The translations under genes were made by a program, and so were the position numbers. Shown here in pieces: positions 1 through 7,543 of a stretch of DNA of 64,000 nucleotides (positions are counted from its first letter, which is position 1; each line of letters opens with the position of its first letter). This stretch comes from Ornithinibacillus halotolerans (GTDB lineage Bacteria; Bacillota; Bacilli; Bacillales; Amphibacillaceae), in contig NZ_BMEY01000006.1 in the NCBI RefSeq assembly GCF_014637405.1, positions 115,357-179,356 of the forward strand, given 5' to 3'. Under the pieces are notes generated by a model. The model worked only from the letters and a program-made list of their open reading frames with translations, did not search any database and was not told the DNA's origin.

Positions 1-138
1 GATAATACGGTGTTAATGACAAATATTCATGCCATATTTCTCAATCCATTTTTCTTATTATCAGGTGCATATCTTGGAGTATATGTCATGTATCTGTTGC
101 TGAATCTTTTATTTGAGAAAGAGGGAGGATCTCGCTAA
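1..138 (+). CDS. C-terminal end of a membrane protein (truncated by window edge)
   Basis: Frame 1 is open from the first base to a TAA, giving 45 residues of an unidentified protein. The piece holds a hydrophobic stretch containing FLLSGAYLGVYVMYLLL and ends in a short charged tail (EKEGGSR). This is the pattern of a last membrane helix with a cytoplasmic tail. The start and most of the gene lie outside the window, so the family cannot be named. The stop codon sits inside the first unit of the 51-bp tandem repeat that follows. Confidence 0.6.
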   Translation, partial: DNTVLMTNIHAIFLNPFFLLSGAYLGVYVMYLLLNLLFEKEGGSR

Positions 139-277
139 CATTATGAGAATAAAACTGGATAAAAAGTATATGAGTGAGTTTCTCATTAACATTATGGGAT
201 GAAAATTGGATAAAAAGTATATGAGCCAGGTTCTCATTAACATTATGGGATGAAAATTGGATAAAAAGTATATGAGT
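136..277. repeat. 51-bp tandem repeat, about 2.8 copies
   Basis: Three units with a period of exactly 51 bp, each containing TAACATTATG then GGATAAAAAGTATATGAG. The ATGAG at the end of one unit and the CTCAT of the next form a short inverted repeat. Units 2 and 3 are nearly identical and unit 1 is more diverged. Because 51 is a multiple of three, a spurious open frame runs through the array on the minus strand. It lies in the convergent gap between the membrane-protein end and the first UV-endonuclease gene. Confidence 0.85.
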
Positions 278-304
278 TAATACCTCCATATACCTTCCTA
301 TCCA

Positions 305-1270
305 CTATTTTAAAATAAAAGTCGATTGATCTACTATCTCAATGTCATCTCTTACTTTAATTTCTTCCATTAACTGAAAAAGTGCTTGGTCTTTCATTTT
401 TGCTTCGATCATACAGTCTATTTGGGGGACAGACCCCTTTACCTCTTTCAAGAATCGAAAGAACATCTCAATATCGATAAAATCAGCATGGTGGCGAAAT
501 GATTTGTCATCCTTTGGGATAGAAATATGCATTTTTATGGGAAGACTAGAATGCTGCCACGTTTGTGCAATTCGTTCCCAATGTTCTCGCCAATCCGGAT
601 TTTCATGATGGGCGAGATGGTGATGATAATCAAATACTAAAGGTATCGCTAATTTTTCGCATAAGTATAATGTATCTTCTAATGTAAATGAAGTATCGTC
701 ATTTTCTAGCATAATCATATTCTGAATCGCTGGAGGAACGAGCATCCAATTATCGATAAAACGCTCCAATGCCATTTCCGTATCATTATAATTTCCACCT
801 ACATGCATCACACAACGATGTGCTGGGGCTATTCCCATTGCTTTTAGAAGTAAGTAATGCATCTTCAGCGTAGTTATAGAATTTTTCAAGATTTCCTTTT
901 TAGCTGAATTGATAAGAACAAAATGGTCAGGATGGAAATCAACTCTCATTTTATGTTCTTGCACAAAATCGCCAATTTCACGAAGTGCACCTTTTAATGG
1001 ATGTAAATAATTCCAATCAATAAGTTCTTCATGATTTGCTAACGGGATAAGACGGGAAGTGAGGCGATAAAAGTGAACACCTGAAGCTAGATTATGTTTT
1101 AGAATACGAAGTGTATTCGATAAGTTTTCTTGAGAAATTCGTTCTAACTTCCGAATGGCTGCATCCCGATCACTAATCTTTTGAAATTGAGCAAAAGTCA
1201 TTGTTTTCGATGGGGAGGCATTTTTCAACTCCATACTCATCGCTACATAACCTAATCGCACTACTGTCAT
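305..1270 (-). CDS. uvsE: UV damage endonuclease UvsE/UVDE family, divergent paralogue
   Basis: A 321-residue TIM-barrel endonuclease of the UVDE family, which nicks DNA 5' of UV photoproducts in an alternative excision-repair route. Family landmarks are RLGYVAMS at the N-terminus, HVGG, LENDD, DYHHH, KMHIS, HADF and MIEAK, which supply the metal-binding His/Asp/Glu/Lys residues. The usual FHPGQ(Y/F) lesion-probing loop reads FHPDHF here (about residues 112-117), so the conserved Gln is replaced by His. An ATG six bases after AGGTG is preferred to a GTG three codons upstream. A second, more canonical copy lies just upstream on the same strand. Endonuclease family membership is firm; altered lesion preference is inference. 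Confidence 0.88.
   Translation of the reverse strand: MTVVRLGYVAMSMELKNASPSKTMTFAQFQKISDRDAAIRKLERISQENLSNTLRILKHNLASGVHFYRLTSRLIPLANHEELIDWNYLHPLKGALREIGDFVQEHKMRVDFHPDHFVLINSAKKEILKNSITTLKMHYLLLKAMGIAPAHRCVMHVGGNYNDTEMALERFIDNWMLVPPAIQNMIMLENDDTSFTLEDTLYLCEKLAIPLVFDYHHHLAHHENPDWREHWERIAQTWQHSSLPIKMHISIPKDDKSFRHHADFIDIEMFFRFLKEVKGSVPQIDCMIEAKMKDQALFQLMEEIKVRDDIEIVDQSTFILK
424..437. repeat. GGGGACAGTCCCC-like dyad inside uvsE paralogue
   Basis: GGGGGACAGACCCC differs by one base from the dispersed dyad family of this window and lies in coding sequence, where it encodes Gly-Ser-Val-Pro. The paralogous UvsE has a different sequence of the same length at this place, so no length change is needed to explain it. 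It may be chance or a retained repeat. Confidence 0.45.
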
Positions 1271-1334
1271 TTTCTTCACCTACTTCAATATATAATGAGG
1301 CAATGTTACCTTGTTTATGAATTTTGTTTTTTTT

Positions 1335-1742
1335 AGGGCCTATAGAACTTCTCAATGTGCCCGTACACCTGTGTTTTTACGATTAAGGTAACATAGAGTT
1401 GTTCTATGTTACTTATATAATGATTTTTCAATTTTTAGGGCTTATATAACGTCTCAATGTGCCCGTACACCTGTGTTTTTACGAATAAAGTCACATAGAG
1501 TTGTTCTATGTTACCTCTATTATGATTTTTCAATTTTTAGGGCTTATATAACGTCTCAATGTGCCCGTACACCTGTGTTTTTACGAATAAAGTCACATAG
1601 AGTTGTTCTATGTTACCTCTATTATGATTTTTCAATTTTTAAGGCTTATATAACGTCTCAATGTGCCCGCAAACCTGTGTTTTTATGAATAAGGTCACAT
1701 AGGGATGTTCTATGTTACCTTAATCCTGATCGTGGGTCACTA
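1335..1742. repeat. 102-bp tandem repeat, four copies, each with a hairpin
   Basis: Units begin at 1335, 1437, 1539 and 1641 with an exact 102-bp period. Each carries CTCAATGTGCCCGTACACCT, then a hairpin whose left arm is GTAACATAGA and right arm TCTATGTTAC around a 5-base loop. The hairpin is perfect in unit 1 and has one or more mismatches in the others. A further half arm (GGTAACATAG) follows at about 1745. The array fills the 488-bp gap between the two UvsE genes. Both genes point leftward, so it would be transcribed if they form one transcript. Open frames through it are artefacts of the period being divisible by three. Confidence 0.9.
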
Positions 1743-1767
1743 AAGGTAACATAGCCTTGATAAGTCA

Positions 1768-2721
1768 CTACCACTCAACAGCTGCACCTGATATTCTCTT
1801 CACCCCACGTATTTTTGCAATATCTTCAACGAGCTTCATCATAGCAAGATTTTTTTGTTTTGCTTCCACCATAATATCAAAATCTTGATTAAATTCTTTT
1901 GCAATCTTTAAAAAGGGGAGTATAAAATCAAGCGAAACAAAATCAGCATGTGAACGAAAGGCTTTTTCAGATTTGGGAGATGAAATATGTACTTTTGGTG
2001 GGTTAGTAGAGTTTTCCCACGTATTAAAAATCCGCGGTAAATAGGAAGCTAGGTCATCCTCCAAATGATTGGCCATATGATGGTGGTAATCAAATACCAT
2101 CGCAACTTTTTCTTTTTCACATGTTAATAATGTCTCTTCTGAAGTGTATGTTTTGTCATCATTTTCAAGTGTCATTTGTTCTTTGATATGAGTGGGTAAT
2201 TTCTGAAGATGATAAGAAAATCGTTTTAAAGCACTTTCTTTATCCCCATAAGCACCGCCAATATGAATGTTAATTACTCCTTCTTTATGAACTCCCATTG
2301 CTTCTAACAAAGCATAGTGATACTCCATATCTTTAACGGCATTAATAGCAACTTCTTCTCTTGGACTAGTAAAAAGTGTGAACTGCCCAGGATGGAAGCT
2401 TGGCCGGATCTCATATTTTTTAAGTAGGCGACCTAATTCCTTCCAATCATCCTTAAATGGTGTAATATAATCCCAATTTACTTCGGGGTGTGTTGCTAAT
2501 GGAACTAATGCACTAGAAAATCGATATAGTTCAATTTCATGAGCGATATTGTAACAAAGGATTCTTTTCGTATGATGAATATTTTGCGCTGTAATAAACT
2601 TCAATTTATCAAGGCGCTCTTCTTTAGGGAGGGTAGAGTAACTTTTAAATGTGACTGTTTTGGAAGGACTTGCATCCCATAAATCTAATGCGGTTGCTAC
2701 ATAGCCAAAGCGAATTTTCAT
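1768..2721 (-). CDS. uvsE: UV damage endonuclease UvsE
   Basis: A 317-residue UVDE-family endonuclease acting on UV photoproducts and some other lesions. It has the full motif set: RFGYVATAL, FHPGQF (about residues 109-114, with the usual lesion-probing Gln and aromatic residue), HIGG, LENDD, DYHHH, KVHIS, HADF and MVEAK. The chosen ATG lies seven bases after AGGAG; an ATG six codons upstream overlaps that ribosome binding site. It is co-oriented with the second copy downstream, beyond the 102-bp repeat. The canonical loop makes this the likelier working repair enzyme of the two. Confidence 0.92.
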   Translation of the reverse strand: MKIRFGYVATALDLWDASPSKTVTFKSYSTLPKEERLDKLKFITAQNIHHTKRILCYNIAHEIELYRFSSALVPLATHPEVNWDYITPFKDDWKELGRLLKKYEIRPSFHPGQFTLFTSPREEVAINAVKDMEYHYALLEAMGVHKEGVINIHIGGAYGDKESALKRFSYHLQKLPTHIKEQMTLENDDKTYTSEETLLTCEKEKVAMVFDYHHHMANHLEDDLASYLPRIFNTWENSTNPPKVHISSPKSEKAFRSHADFVSLDFILPFLKIAKEFNQDFDIMVEAKQKNLAMMKLVEDIAKIRGVKRISGAAVEW

Positions 2722-2790
2722 GTTGTATCTCCTAAACAATGCTATTGTTACTTTATTATCATGAGTTTACTTGCTTGGGATTATACAAAA

Positions 2791-2814
2791 AAATAGGGGG
2801 AATACGCCCCCTAT
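2791..2814 (-). terminator. Rho-independent terminator of the GNAT fusion gene
   Basis: AAATAGGGG pairs with CCCCTATTT around a short loop. Read on the minus strand the stem is followed by TTTTTTTGTA. It overlaps the stop codon of the large GNAT gene and separates it from uvsE. Confidence 0.8.
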
Positions 2815-5800
2815 TTAAATTCAATCCCTTGTATATCAAATTGTGCTGTGTCTGGTATTGCAGTATCTGTAAATAAATAGAAATTCGGTGTTGTAAAGTG
2901 TGATATTCCAGATGCTAAACTAAGTTGTTCTCCAATAGCTGTGAAAATAAGTTCCTTATTGATGTAAGATTCTTTATTCGTAGGAACAGAATTGGCTATA
3001 ATTTGTAATTTATCATTTGATTGATTGTTGCCAATAATAATATTTCGTTCTACAGAAAAATCATTCTCATCCTTACCAGCTGTTAACGTCGTCCAGTCAC
3101 CTGACTTGTTTTGGAATTTCACCCAATTGTCTTGGATGTTTTCTGCTGACTTAAAGAAAGCAGCTGTTTGCCATTCTTTATTATGAAAATATGTTCCTGT
3201 CTGTTGTTCAATATTAGTCACATGACAAAGTACTGGTGAACCTGGCAACGTTAAGAAATACTGATGTTGGATGAATCCTTTGAATTGCTCATGCTTCTCA
3301 ATAAACGTGGAAAGCTTTATCCCAGTCCATTTATTTCCTTTATTATCTATTAAGCTAGTAAATTCAGCAGTTGTTTTTTCCTTTGCAACAGAATGTGTTC
3401 GAATACCAACAAATCTACTGGATATTCCCCCAGGCCAAGGGTTCCACCATAATCTTGGTCCAATTGTTGGGAATGATGAATCTAACCACTCCTGACCTTG
3501 ATAAGTTAAGGAATGGAGTGTTGGATAAAAGCTCGGCGTCGCTTTAAACTGAATAATTCCATTATCAACTGTCCACGTCTCCAATCCTAAATCTTCCTCA
3601 ATTTTCTCAACCACTTCTTGATTGGATTGTTGAATAATTAGGGCGTGTCGTTCTTCAACAGAGGCATCTAATCTTGATGTTAGTGTTGCTGTTGATACAA
3701 GTGGATGTTTTTCCATTGGCACTTCAACTGACCATTCAGACAATTGCTCTTCTCGATTAAAGTTTTCCACTTTCACTTGACCATTTAATGACAATTCGAC
3801 CTCTCCATGTAAATAATTGGATTTATAATCTTTAACATGGATTGTTGCATGCTCTCCGTGGACAAACGGATTATTATTCTGTAAAGAAACAGTTATATGG
3901 TTTACTGTTTTCTTTTCATTAATATGTGCTTTCTGTAAAGCAAATTGACGAAAGCTTTCCATATCGTGGAAGGCACCAATAGATAGGTAAACTGGATTTG
4001 TTTTTATGATGCTAGACGGATCAATCTGACCTACATTATGTTCTAAATAGGAATACCAAGAATCAAAGTGAATGGTATCCTCACTATTCCAACATACTCC
4101 TAAAGGAAAAGGTTCTTTAACAAACATCCAGTTTTCAGTTACTTTACTTTCATCCCAAAACTCATAATAGTTTCCAATCGAGTTATTCATTTCAATAATT
4201 TCACCATCGTATGGTAGATAGGCTTTTTCTAACCCTAGCAATATTGGCTGATTGATCCATATTGGTTGTTCTGTTGGGACATCCAATTTATTCTCTACTT
4301 CGTAATAATGTTCAACAAACCCTTCACCAAACAGTTTCAATATAAAATGTATCTTTATCGAAGGAAAAGTAGATAGTTCATATGAAATTTTGGTACCAAT
4401 GAAGCCGTCACCATTGAAATAGGATTTTTCTTTTGGTTTCGTTCGGGAAAGTTCTTCGGAATATGGCTTTCCAATCTTTGGTGTTAAGATAAAAATTCCA
4501 TCATCACTTTTCTTTCTACCTGTTCGAATGACATTTTCCTCTTTACTTAATGTGACAAAGTAAGGTCCGTTGTAAAGCTCGATTCGTTCGTCATCTTCCC
4601 CATGAAACTTAGAACCAAATCCTCGTAAAGGAACACCTATTTTCTTCGTAAAGGTAACCTCTTCACCAGTTTCTTGTTTTGCTTTAATTGTTAAGGCAGC
4701 ATCATAATAACCATGTGCTTTGGCAGAGAATGGAATTGGTATAGAAGTTTTCTCCTTTGGTCCAATGCGACATGAGACATTTTCTTTCTTAAGTTCAAGT
4801 AGCGGTGAAGATGGAAAAGTAATATCTAATTGAACCTTTTCACGGAAATTATTCACCAAATCTAAATAAAAGACACTTTCTTTCCCAATAAACGTAACGT
4901 CATCTGGAAAATGAGTGGTTACTTGTGTTGGGAATTTTGGTAATACCCCTATTTTGAAAAGTGCTTCTTTTCCATTAATATGCAGCTGTGTTTGAACAGT
5001 AGGGTGTGTACGTGCTGGGTTTTGTTCCTCCTCAATCGGTTCTACATTAAATGTTCCTGTAATTTCTTCTACATCTTTTACTTCTAAAGAACCTGTAAAA
5101 TCAAAGTGTATATTTTTATCGTGAATTCCTTCCAGTTTTATATGAAGTGGATTCCCAGTTTTATTGATAATTGAATAACGAATAGAGTAGGAATTACCAA
5201 AAACGAGATCCCGATTCTCCACAGTTGCTGATATTAAATAATCATTCGTTTCAATTAATCGAATTCCTCTACCAGTTCGTTCAAATTCTATGCGTAGATA
5301 TTCATCATCATTTTCCCATGTGTATTCATAGTAATGGAAGTCATTCTCTATCCGGCCATCCGGTTTTACTTCTATCGTTCTTGTGCTTGCTTTATACCAA
5401 TCAGTATCTTGAAAGAAGTCTTTCACGGCTTCCGTATCGAGTACAGTTGGAATAAAGTTCATTAAATGGGTTGAATCATCGCGTTCTTCCCAAAAGAATC
5501 CACATTTTTTATACAGTGGAACTGCCTTTGTATTTCCTGGCCAAGTATATAAATCTAGTCTAGGCCACTGTAAATCAATTGTTTTTTGTAGAGCAGTTAA
5601 GAGTAATTTCTTGCCTATACCTTTTCCGTGATAATCGTCACGTACATTGAGAAGTGGTATATAAAGTGCACCTTCATCATCACGGTATTCACTTAATCCA
5701 CAGTAACCAACTACTTTTTCATCTTCTAGAGCGAGGTAAGTTAAGATATTACTTGAATTTCTTTCTCGATGTAAAATCGTTTCCTCTGTATCTACTGTGT

Positions 5801-5891
5801 TTGCCCCACCCCAGCCATCACGACTGTGATTCCACATGTCTGCAACCTTTGCCGCGTAACTATCATCATACGTTACAATGTTGATGTTCAT
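2811..5891 (-). CDS. Large GNAT N-acetyltransferase fused to a long beta-rich region
   Basis: A 1026-residue protein. Residues 1 to about 150 are a GNAT acetyltransferase domain: the acetyl-CoA loop is visible as DDYHGKGIGKKLLL, followed by PLYKKCGFFWEERD, the usual C-terminal GNAT pattern. The remaining ~870 residues have no signal peptide or membrane segment and alternate short beta-type strands with conserved tryptophans (for example PRLWWNPWPGG near residue 825). This looks like several beta-sandwich domains resembling carbohydrate-active or mutarotase-like folds, but I cannot name them. The ATG follows AAGGGGATG. A terminator overlaps its stop. Substrate unknown; the GNAT assignment is firm, the rest is description only. 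Confidence 0.8.
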   Translation of the reverse strand: MNINIVTYDDSYAAKVADMWNHSRDGWGGANTVDTEETILHRERNSSNILTYLALEDEKVVGYCGLSEYRDDEGALYIPLLNVRDDYHGKGIGKKLLLTALQKTIDLQWPRLDLYTWPGNTKAVPLYKKCGFFWEERDDSTHLMNFIPTVLDTEAVKDFFQDTDWYKASTRTIEVKPDGRIENDFHYYEYTWENDDEYLRIEFERTGRGIRLIETNDYLISATVENRDLVFGNSYSIRYSIINKTGNPLHIKLEGIHDKNIHFDFTGSLEVKDVEEITGTFNVEPIEEEQNPARTHPTVQTQLHINGKEALFKIGVLPKFPTQVTTHFPDDVTFIGKESVFYLDLVNNFREKVQLDITFPSSPLLELKKENVSCRIGPKEKTSIPIPFSAKAHGYYDAALTIKAKQETGEEVTFTKKIGVPLRGFGSKFHGEDDERIELYNGPYFVTLSKEENVIRTGRKKSDDGIFILTPKIGKPYSEELSRTKPKEKSYFNGDGFIGTKISYELSTFPSIKIHFILKLFGEGFVEHYYEVENKLDVPTEQPIWINQPILLGLEKAYLPYDGEIIEMNNSIGNYYEFWDESKVTENWMFVKEPFPLGVCWNSEDTIHFDSWYSYLEHNVGQIDPSSIIKTNPVYLSIGAFHDMESFRQFALQKAHINEKKTVNHITVSLQNNNPFVHGEHATIHVKDYKSNYLHGEVELSLNGQVKVENFNREEQLSEWSVEVPMEKHPLVSTATLTSRLDASVEERHALIIQQSNQEVVEKIEEDLGLETWTVDNGIIQFKATPSFYPTLHSLTYQGQEWLDSSFPTIGPRLWWNPWPGGISSRFVGIRTHSVAKEKTTAEFTSLIDNKGNKWTGIKLSTFIEKHEQFKGFIQHQYFLTLPGSPVLCHVTNIEQQTGTYFHNKEWQTAAFFKSAENIQDNWVKFQNKSGDWTTLTAGKDENDFSVERNIIIGNNQSNDKLQIIANSVPTNKESYINKELIFTAIGEQLSLASGISHFTTPNFYLFTDTAIPDTAQFDIQGIEFK

Positions 5892-5932
5892 ATATTCATC
5901 CCCTTATTTCTTCAGTAATTTAAGCACCATAA

Positions 5933-5969
5933 CAAAAAAAGAACCAATTCAAAAAGCGAATGGTTCTTT
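5933..5969 (-). terminator. Rho-independent terminator, distal
   Basis: AAAGAACCA pairs with TGGTTCTTT around a 14-base loop, followed on the minus strand by an unbroken T run. It is the second of two terminators in series between the 25-residue peptide gene and the GNAT fusion gene. Confidence 0.8.
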
Positions 5970-6011
5970 AGACAGAATGATCCAATTCATTGAAATCACT
6001 CCAAAACATAT

Positions 6012-6048
6012 AAAAAACCATAGAAGTGCACAATACACCCTATGGTTT
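6012..6048 (-). terminator. Rho-independent terminator of the two-cysteine peptide gene
   Basis: AAACCATAG pairs with CTATGGTTT and is followed on the minus strand by TTTTTTATA. It lies about 25 bases after the stop of the 25-residue peptide. Confidence 0.82.
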
Positions 6049-6074
6049 ATGTGAATTATTTTCGTTAGGTGGTA

Positions 6075-6152
6075 TTAAAAATAGAAACTTTCTCCACAGG
6101 TTGTATAGACACAAGTATTCAATTCATTTTGATTTAAATTTACGTTAATCAT
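6075..6152 (-). CDS. 25-residue two-cysteine peptide, unknown function
   Basis: A tiny gene with every expression signal. AAGGAGG lies nine bases before the ATG, a near-consensus promoter lies 40-70 bases upstream, and a strong terminator lies just after the stop. The product is an Asn-rich N-terminal half followed by CVYTTCGESFYF at the C-terminus, with two Cys four residues apart (C-x4-C spacing counting VYTT between) and an aromatic end. It has no hydrophobic signal sequence or Lys/Arg-rich tail. The form recalls a precursor peptide (leader plus Cys/aromatic core) or a signalling peptide, but no recognisable peptide-modifying or exporting enzyme is adjacent. The next gene on this strand is the GNAT fusion, beyond two terminators. 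Function unknown. Confidence 0.7.
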   Translation of the reverse strand: MINVNLNQNELNTCVYTTCGESFYF

Positions 6153-6194
6153 GATATACAACCTCCTTAAATTCTGAATGTTTTTTACTTCTAT

Positions 6195-6223
6195 ATTGTA
6201 TAGAAAATTTTTACTAATGTAAA
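6195..6223 (-). promoter_or_regulatory. Sigma-A type promoter of the two-cysteine peptide gene
   Basis: On the minus strand TTTACA and TACAAT are separated by exactly 17 bases, close to the vegetative consensus, and lie directly upstream of the peptide's ribosome binding site. Confidence 0.75.
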
Positions 6224-6389
6224 GGGAAAATTTGTTAATTTATCGTAAAGTTAAGGAGAGCGATATTTCCTGCACGCTGCAAAGGTTGTTTCCTATAGGG
6301 AAAGCTGTTGGAGTTGTACGATGTTATTTTAATAGTTAACAAATTATTCCAATAGGAGTACTGTTTTAACAACTAAATATGTAATTACC

Positions 6390-6548
6390 TTTTATTCGCT
6401 TAATCACTAATGAGCGGGGGAACCAAACTTGATAGAGAAAATTCTTCTATCTGGGGTGAACCTTACATTGTAAGAGGGGGTACTCTCCATCCCTAACCCG
6501 ACAGCTAACCTCGTAGGCGTTGTTATTTTTCAAGAGAGAAAGGTCATG
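6390..6548 (+). promoter_or_regulatory. c-di-AMP riboswitch (ydaO/yuaA leader)
   Basis: The conserved blocks of the ydaO-yuaA class occur in order: GAGCGGGGGAACCAAA, then GGGGTGAA, then a short GGGGGTACTCTCC helix, then CCGACAGCTAACCTCGTAGG with the following CGTT, and finally AGAGAGAAAGG. A terminator hairpin follows 11 bases later. The established mode of the class is that c-di-AMP binding favours the terminator and turns the downstream gene off. The only gene immediately downstream is a 41-residue membrane peptide, which is unusual because known targets are mostly potassium and osmolyte transporters and wall hydrolases. Confidence 0.93.
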
Positions 6549-6559
6549 GGATAAATCTT

Positions 6560-6592
6560 AAGACCATTCTGTTATTTATGATGGTCTTTTTT
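6560..6592 (+). terminator. Riboswitch expression-platform terminator
   Basis: AAGACCAT pairs with ATGGTCTT, followed by a T run. Its place just after the c-di-AMP aptamer makes it the regulated terminator. Confidence 0.85.
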
Positions 6593-6653
6593 CTATGGGA
6601 TTCTCTAATAACACCTTTCTTTATATTCGTTAATTTAGATGAGGTGATTTGAA

Positions 6654-6779
6654 ATGGAAACAATATTTTTATATGTATGTGGATTCCTTTTTACATTTGG
6701 AGGAATTTTTCTAACTAGTTTAGGAATAAAGATGATCTTTCGAGCATTGGAACAACATTATAAGAAACCTAGACTCTGA
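6654..6779 (+). CDS. 41-residue single-span membrane peptide under c-di-AMP riboswitch
   Basis: An ATG preceded by GATGAGGTGATTT opens a 41-residue frame. The first ~30 residues are hydrophobic and glycine-rich (FLFTFGGIFLTSLG), and the end is basic (EQHYKKPRL). This suggests one membrane helix with the positive tail in the cytoplasm. It is the only gene between the c-di-AMP riboswitch and the next terminator. By analogy with other targets of this riboswitch class, a role in potassium, osmotic or envelope homeostasis is plausible, perhaps as a small modulator of a transporter (KdpF-like in size only). I recognise no family. Confidence 0.72.
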   Translation: METIFLYVCGFLFTFGGIFLTSLGIKMIFRALEQHYKKPRL

Positions 6780-6798
6780 GATTGTAAGAGCCTGAAGT

Positions 6799-6825
6799 CC
6801 ATTATGTATTAGTAATGGTCTTTTT
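6799..6825 (+). terminator. Probable terminator after the 41-residue peptide
   Basis: CCATTA pairs with TAATGG and is followed by CTTTTTC, 20 bases after the peptide's stop. The stem is short, so confidence is moderate. Confidence 0.6.
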
Positions 6826-6889
6826 CTATGGTCATTTCGGGAGTGTTTTTAGTGAGATGTTGTGAAAGGTAAATAGAAGTGTAATTAGC

Positions 6890-7505
6890 ATTGAACTCCT
6901 CTTCATTGCTGTTATGAAAGGGAAAGTGGTATGAAATAAGAACCGTATTCCCCTTCATCGCCTTTATGAAAGGGAAAACGCAGCGAAATTAGAGTAGAAT
7001 TCCTCTTGGTGGCTTTTATGAAAGGGAAAACGCAGCAAAATTAGAGCCGAATTCCTCTTCATCGGTGCTATGAAAGGGAAAACGTAACGAAATTAAATCC
7101 GAACTCCCCTTCATGGCCTTTATGAAAGGGAGAGCGCAGCGAAATTAGAGTCGAACTCCCCTTCATCGCCTTTATGAAAGGGAAAACGCAGCGAAATTAG
7201 ATCCGAACTCCCCTTCATGGCCGTCATGAAAGGGAAAACGCAGCAAAATTAGATCCGAACTCCCCTTCATGGCCGTCATGAAAGGGAAAACGCAGCAAAA
7301 TTAGATCCGAATTCCTCTTCATCGCCGTCATGAAAGGGAAAACGCAGCGAAATTAGAGTCGAACTCCCCTTCATGGCCTTTATGAAAGGGAAAACGCAGC
7401 GAAATTAGCTCCGAACTCCCCTTCATGGCCGTCATGAAAGGGAAAACGCAGCAAAATTAGAACCGAATTCCCCTTCATCGCCGTCATGAAAGGTAAACCC
7501 CTGCG
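6890..7505. repeat. 52-bp tandem array of imperfect palindromes, 12 units
   Basis: The motif ATGAAAGG recurs at 6914 and then every 52 bases to 7486, twelve times. Each unit has an imperfect palindrome, CCCCTTCAT then a 4-8 base loop then ATGAAAGGG, followed by AAACGCAGC(A/G)AAATTAG and a CCGAA(C/T)TCC link. The whole unit is repeated, not just a short repeat with unique spacers, so it is not CRISPR. No open frame survives. The same family and the same period recur about 37 kb away. Confidence 0.93.
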
Positions 7506-7520
7506 AAACATACTCTACAA

Positions 7521-7535
7521 GGGGGACAGTCCTCC
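7521..7535. repeat. GGGGACAGTCC dyad, partial copy
   Basis: GGGGGACAGTCCTCC is a single arm of the dispersed GGGGACAGTCCCC family, at the right end of the 52-bp array. Confidence 0.55.
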
Positions 7536-7543
7536 AAATACTA

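Noticed and set aside
86-289. Repetitive 67-residue open frame on the minus strand
   Set aside because: It is produced by a 51-bp tandem repeat (period divisible by three), has no ribosome binding site and overlaps the end of a real gene.
1473-1688. Open frame with repeated peptide on the plus strand
   Set aside because: Artefact of the 102-bp tandem repeat; no ribosome binding site and the hairpin arms dominate the sequence.
6890-7505. CRISPR array
   Set aside because: The entire 52-bp unit repeats; there are no unique spacers, and no cas genes are in the window.
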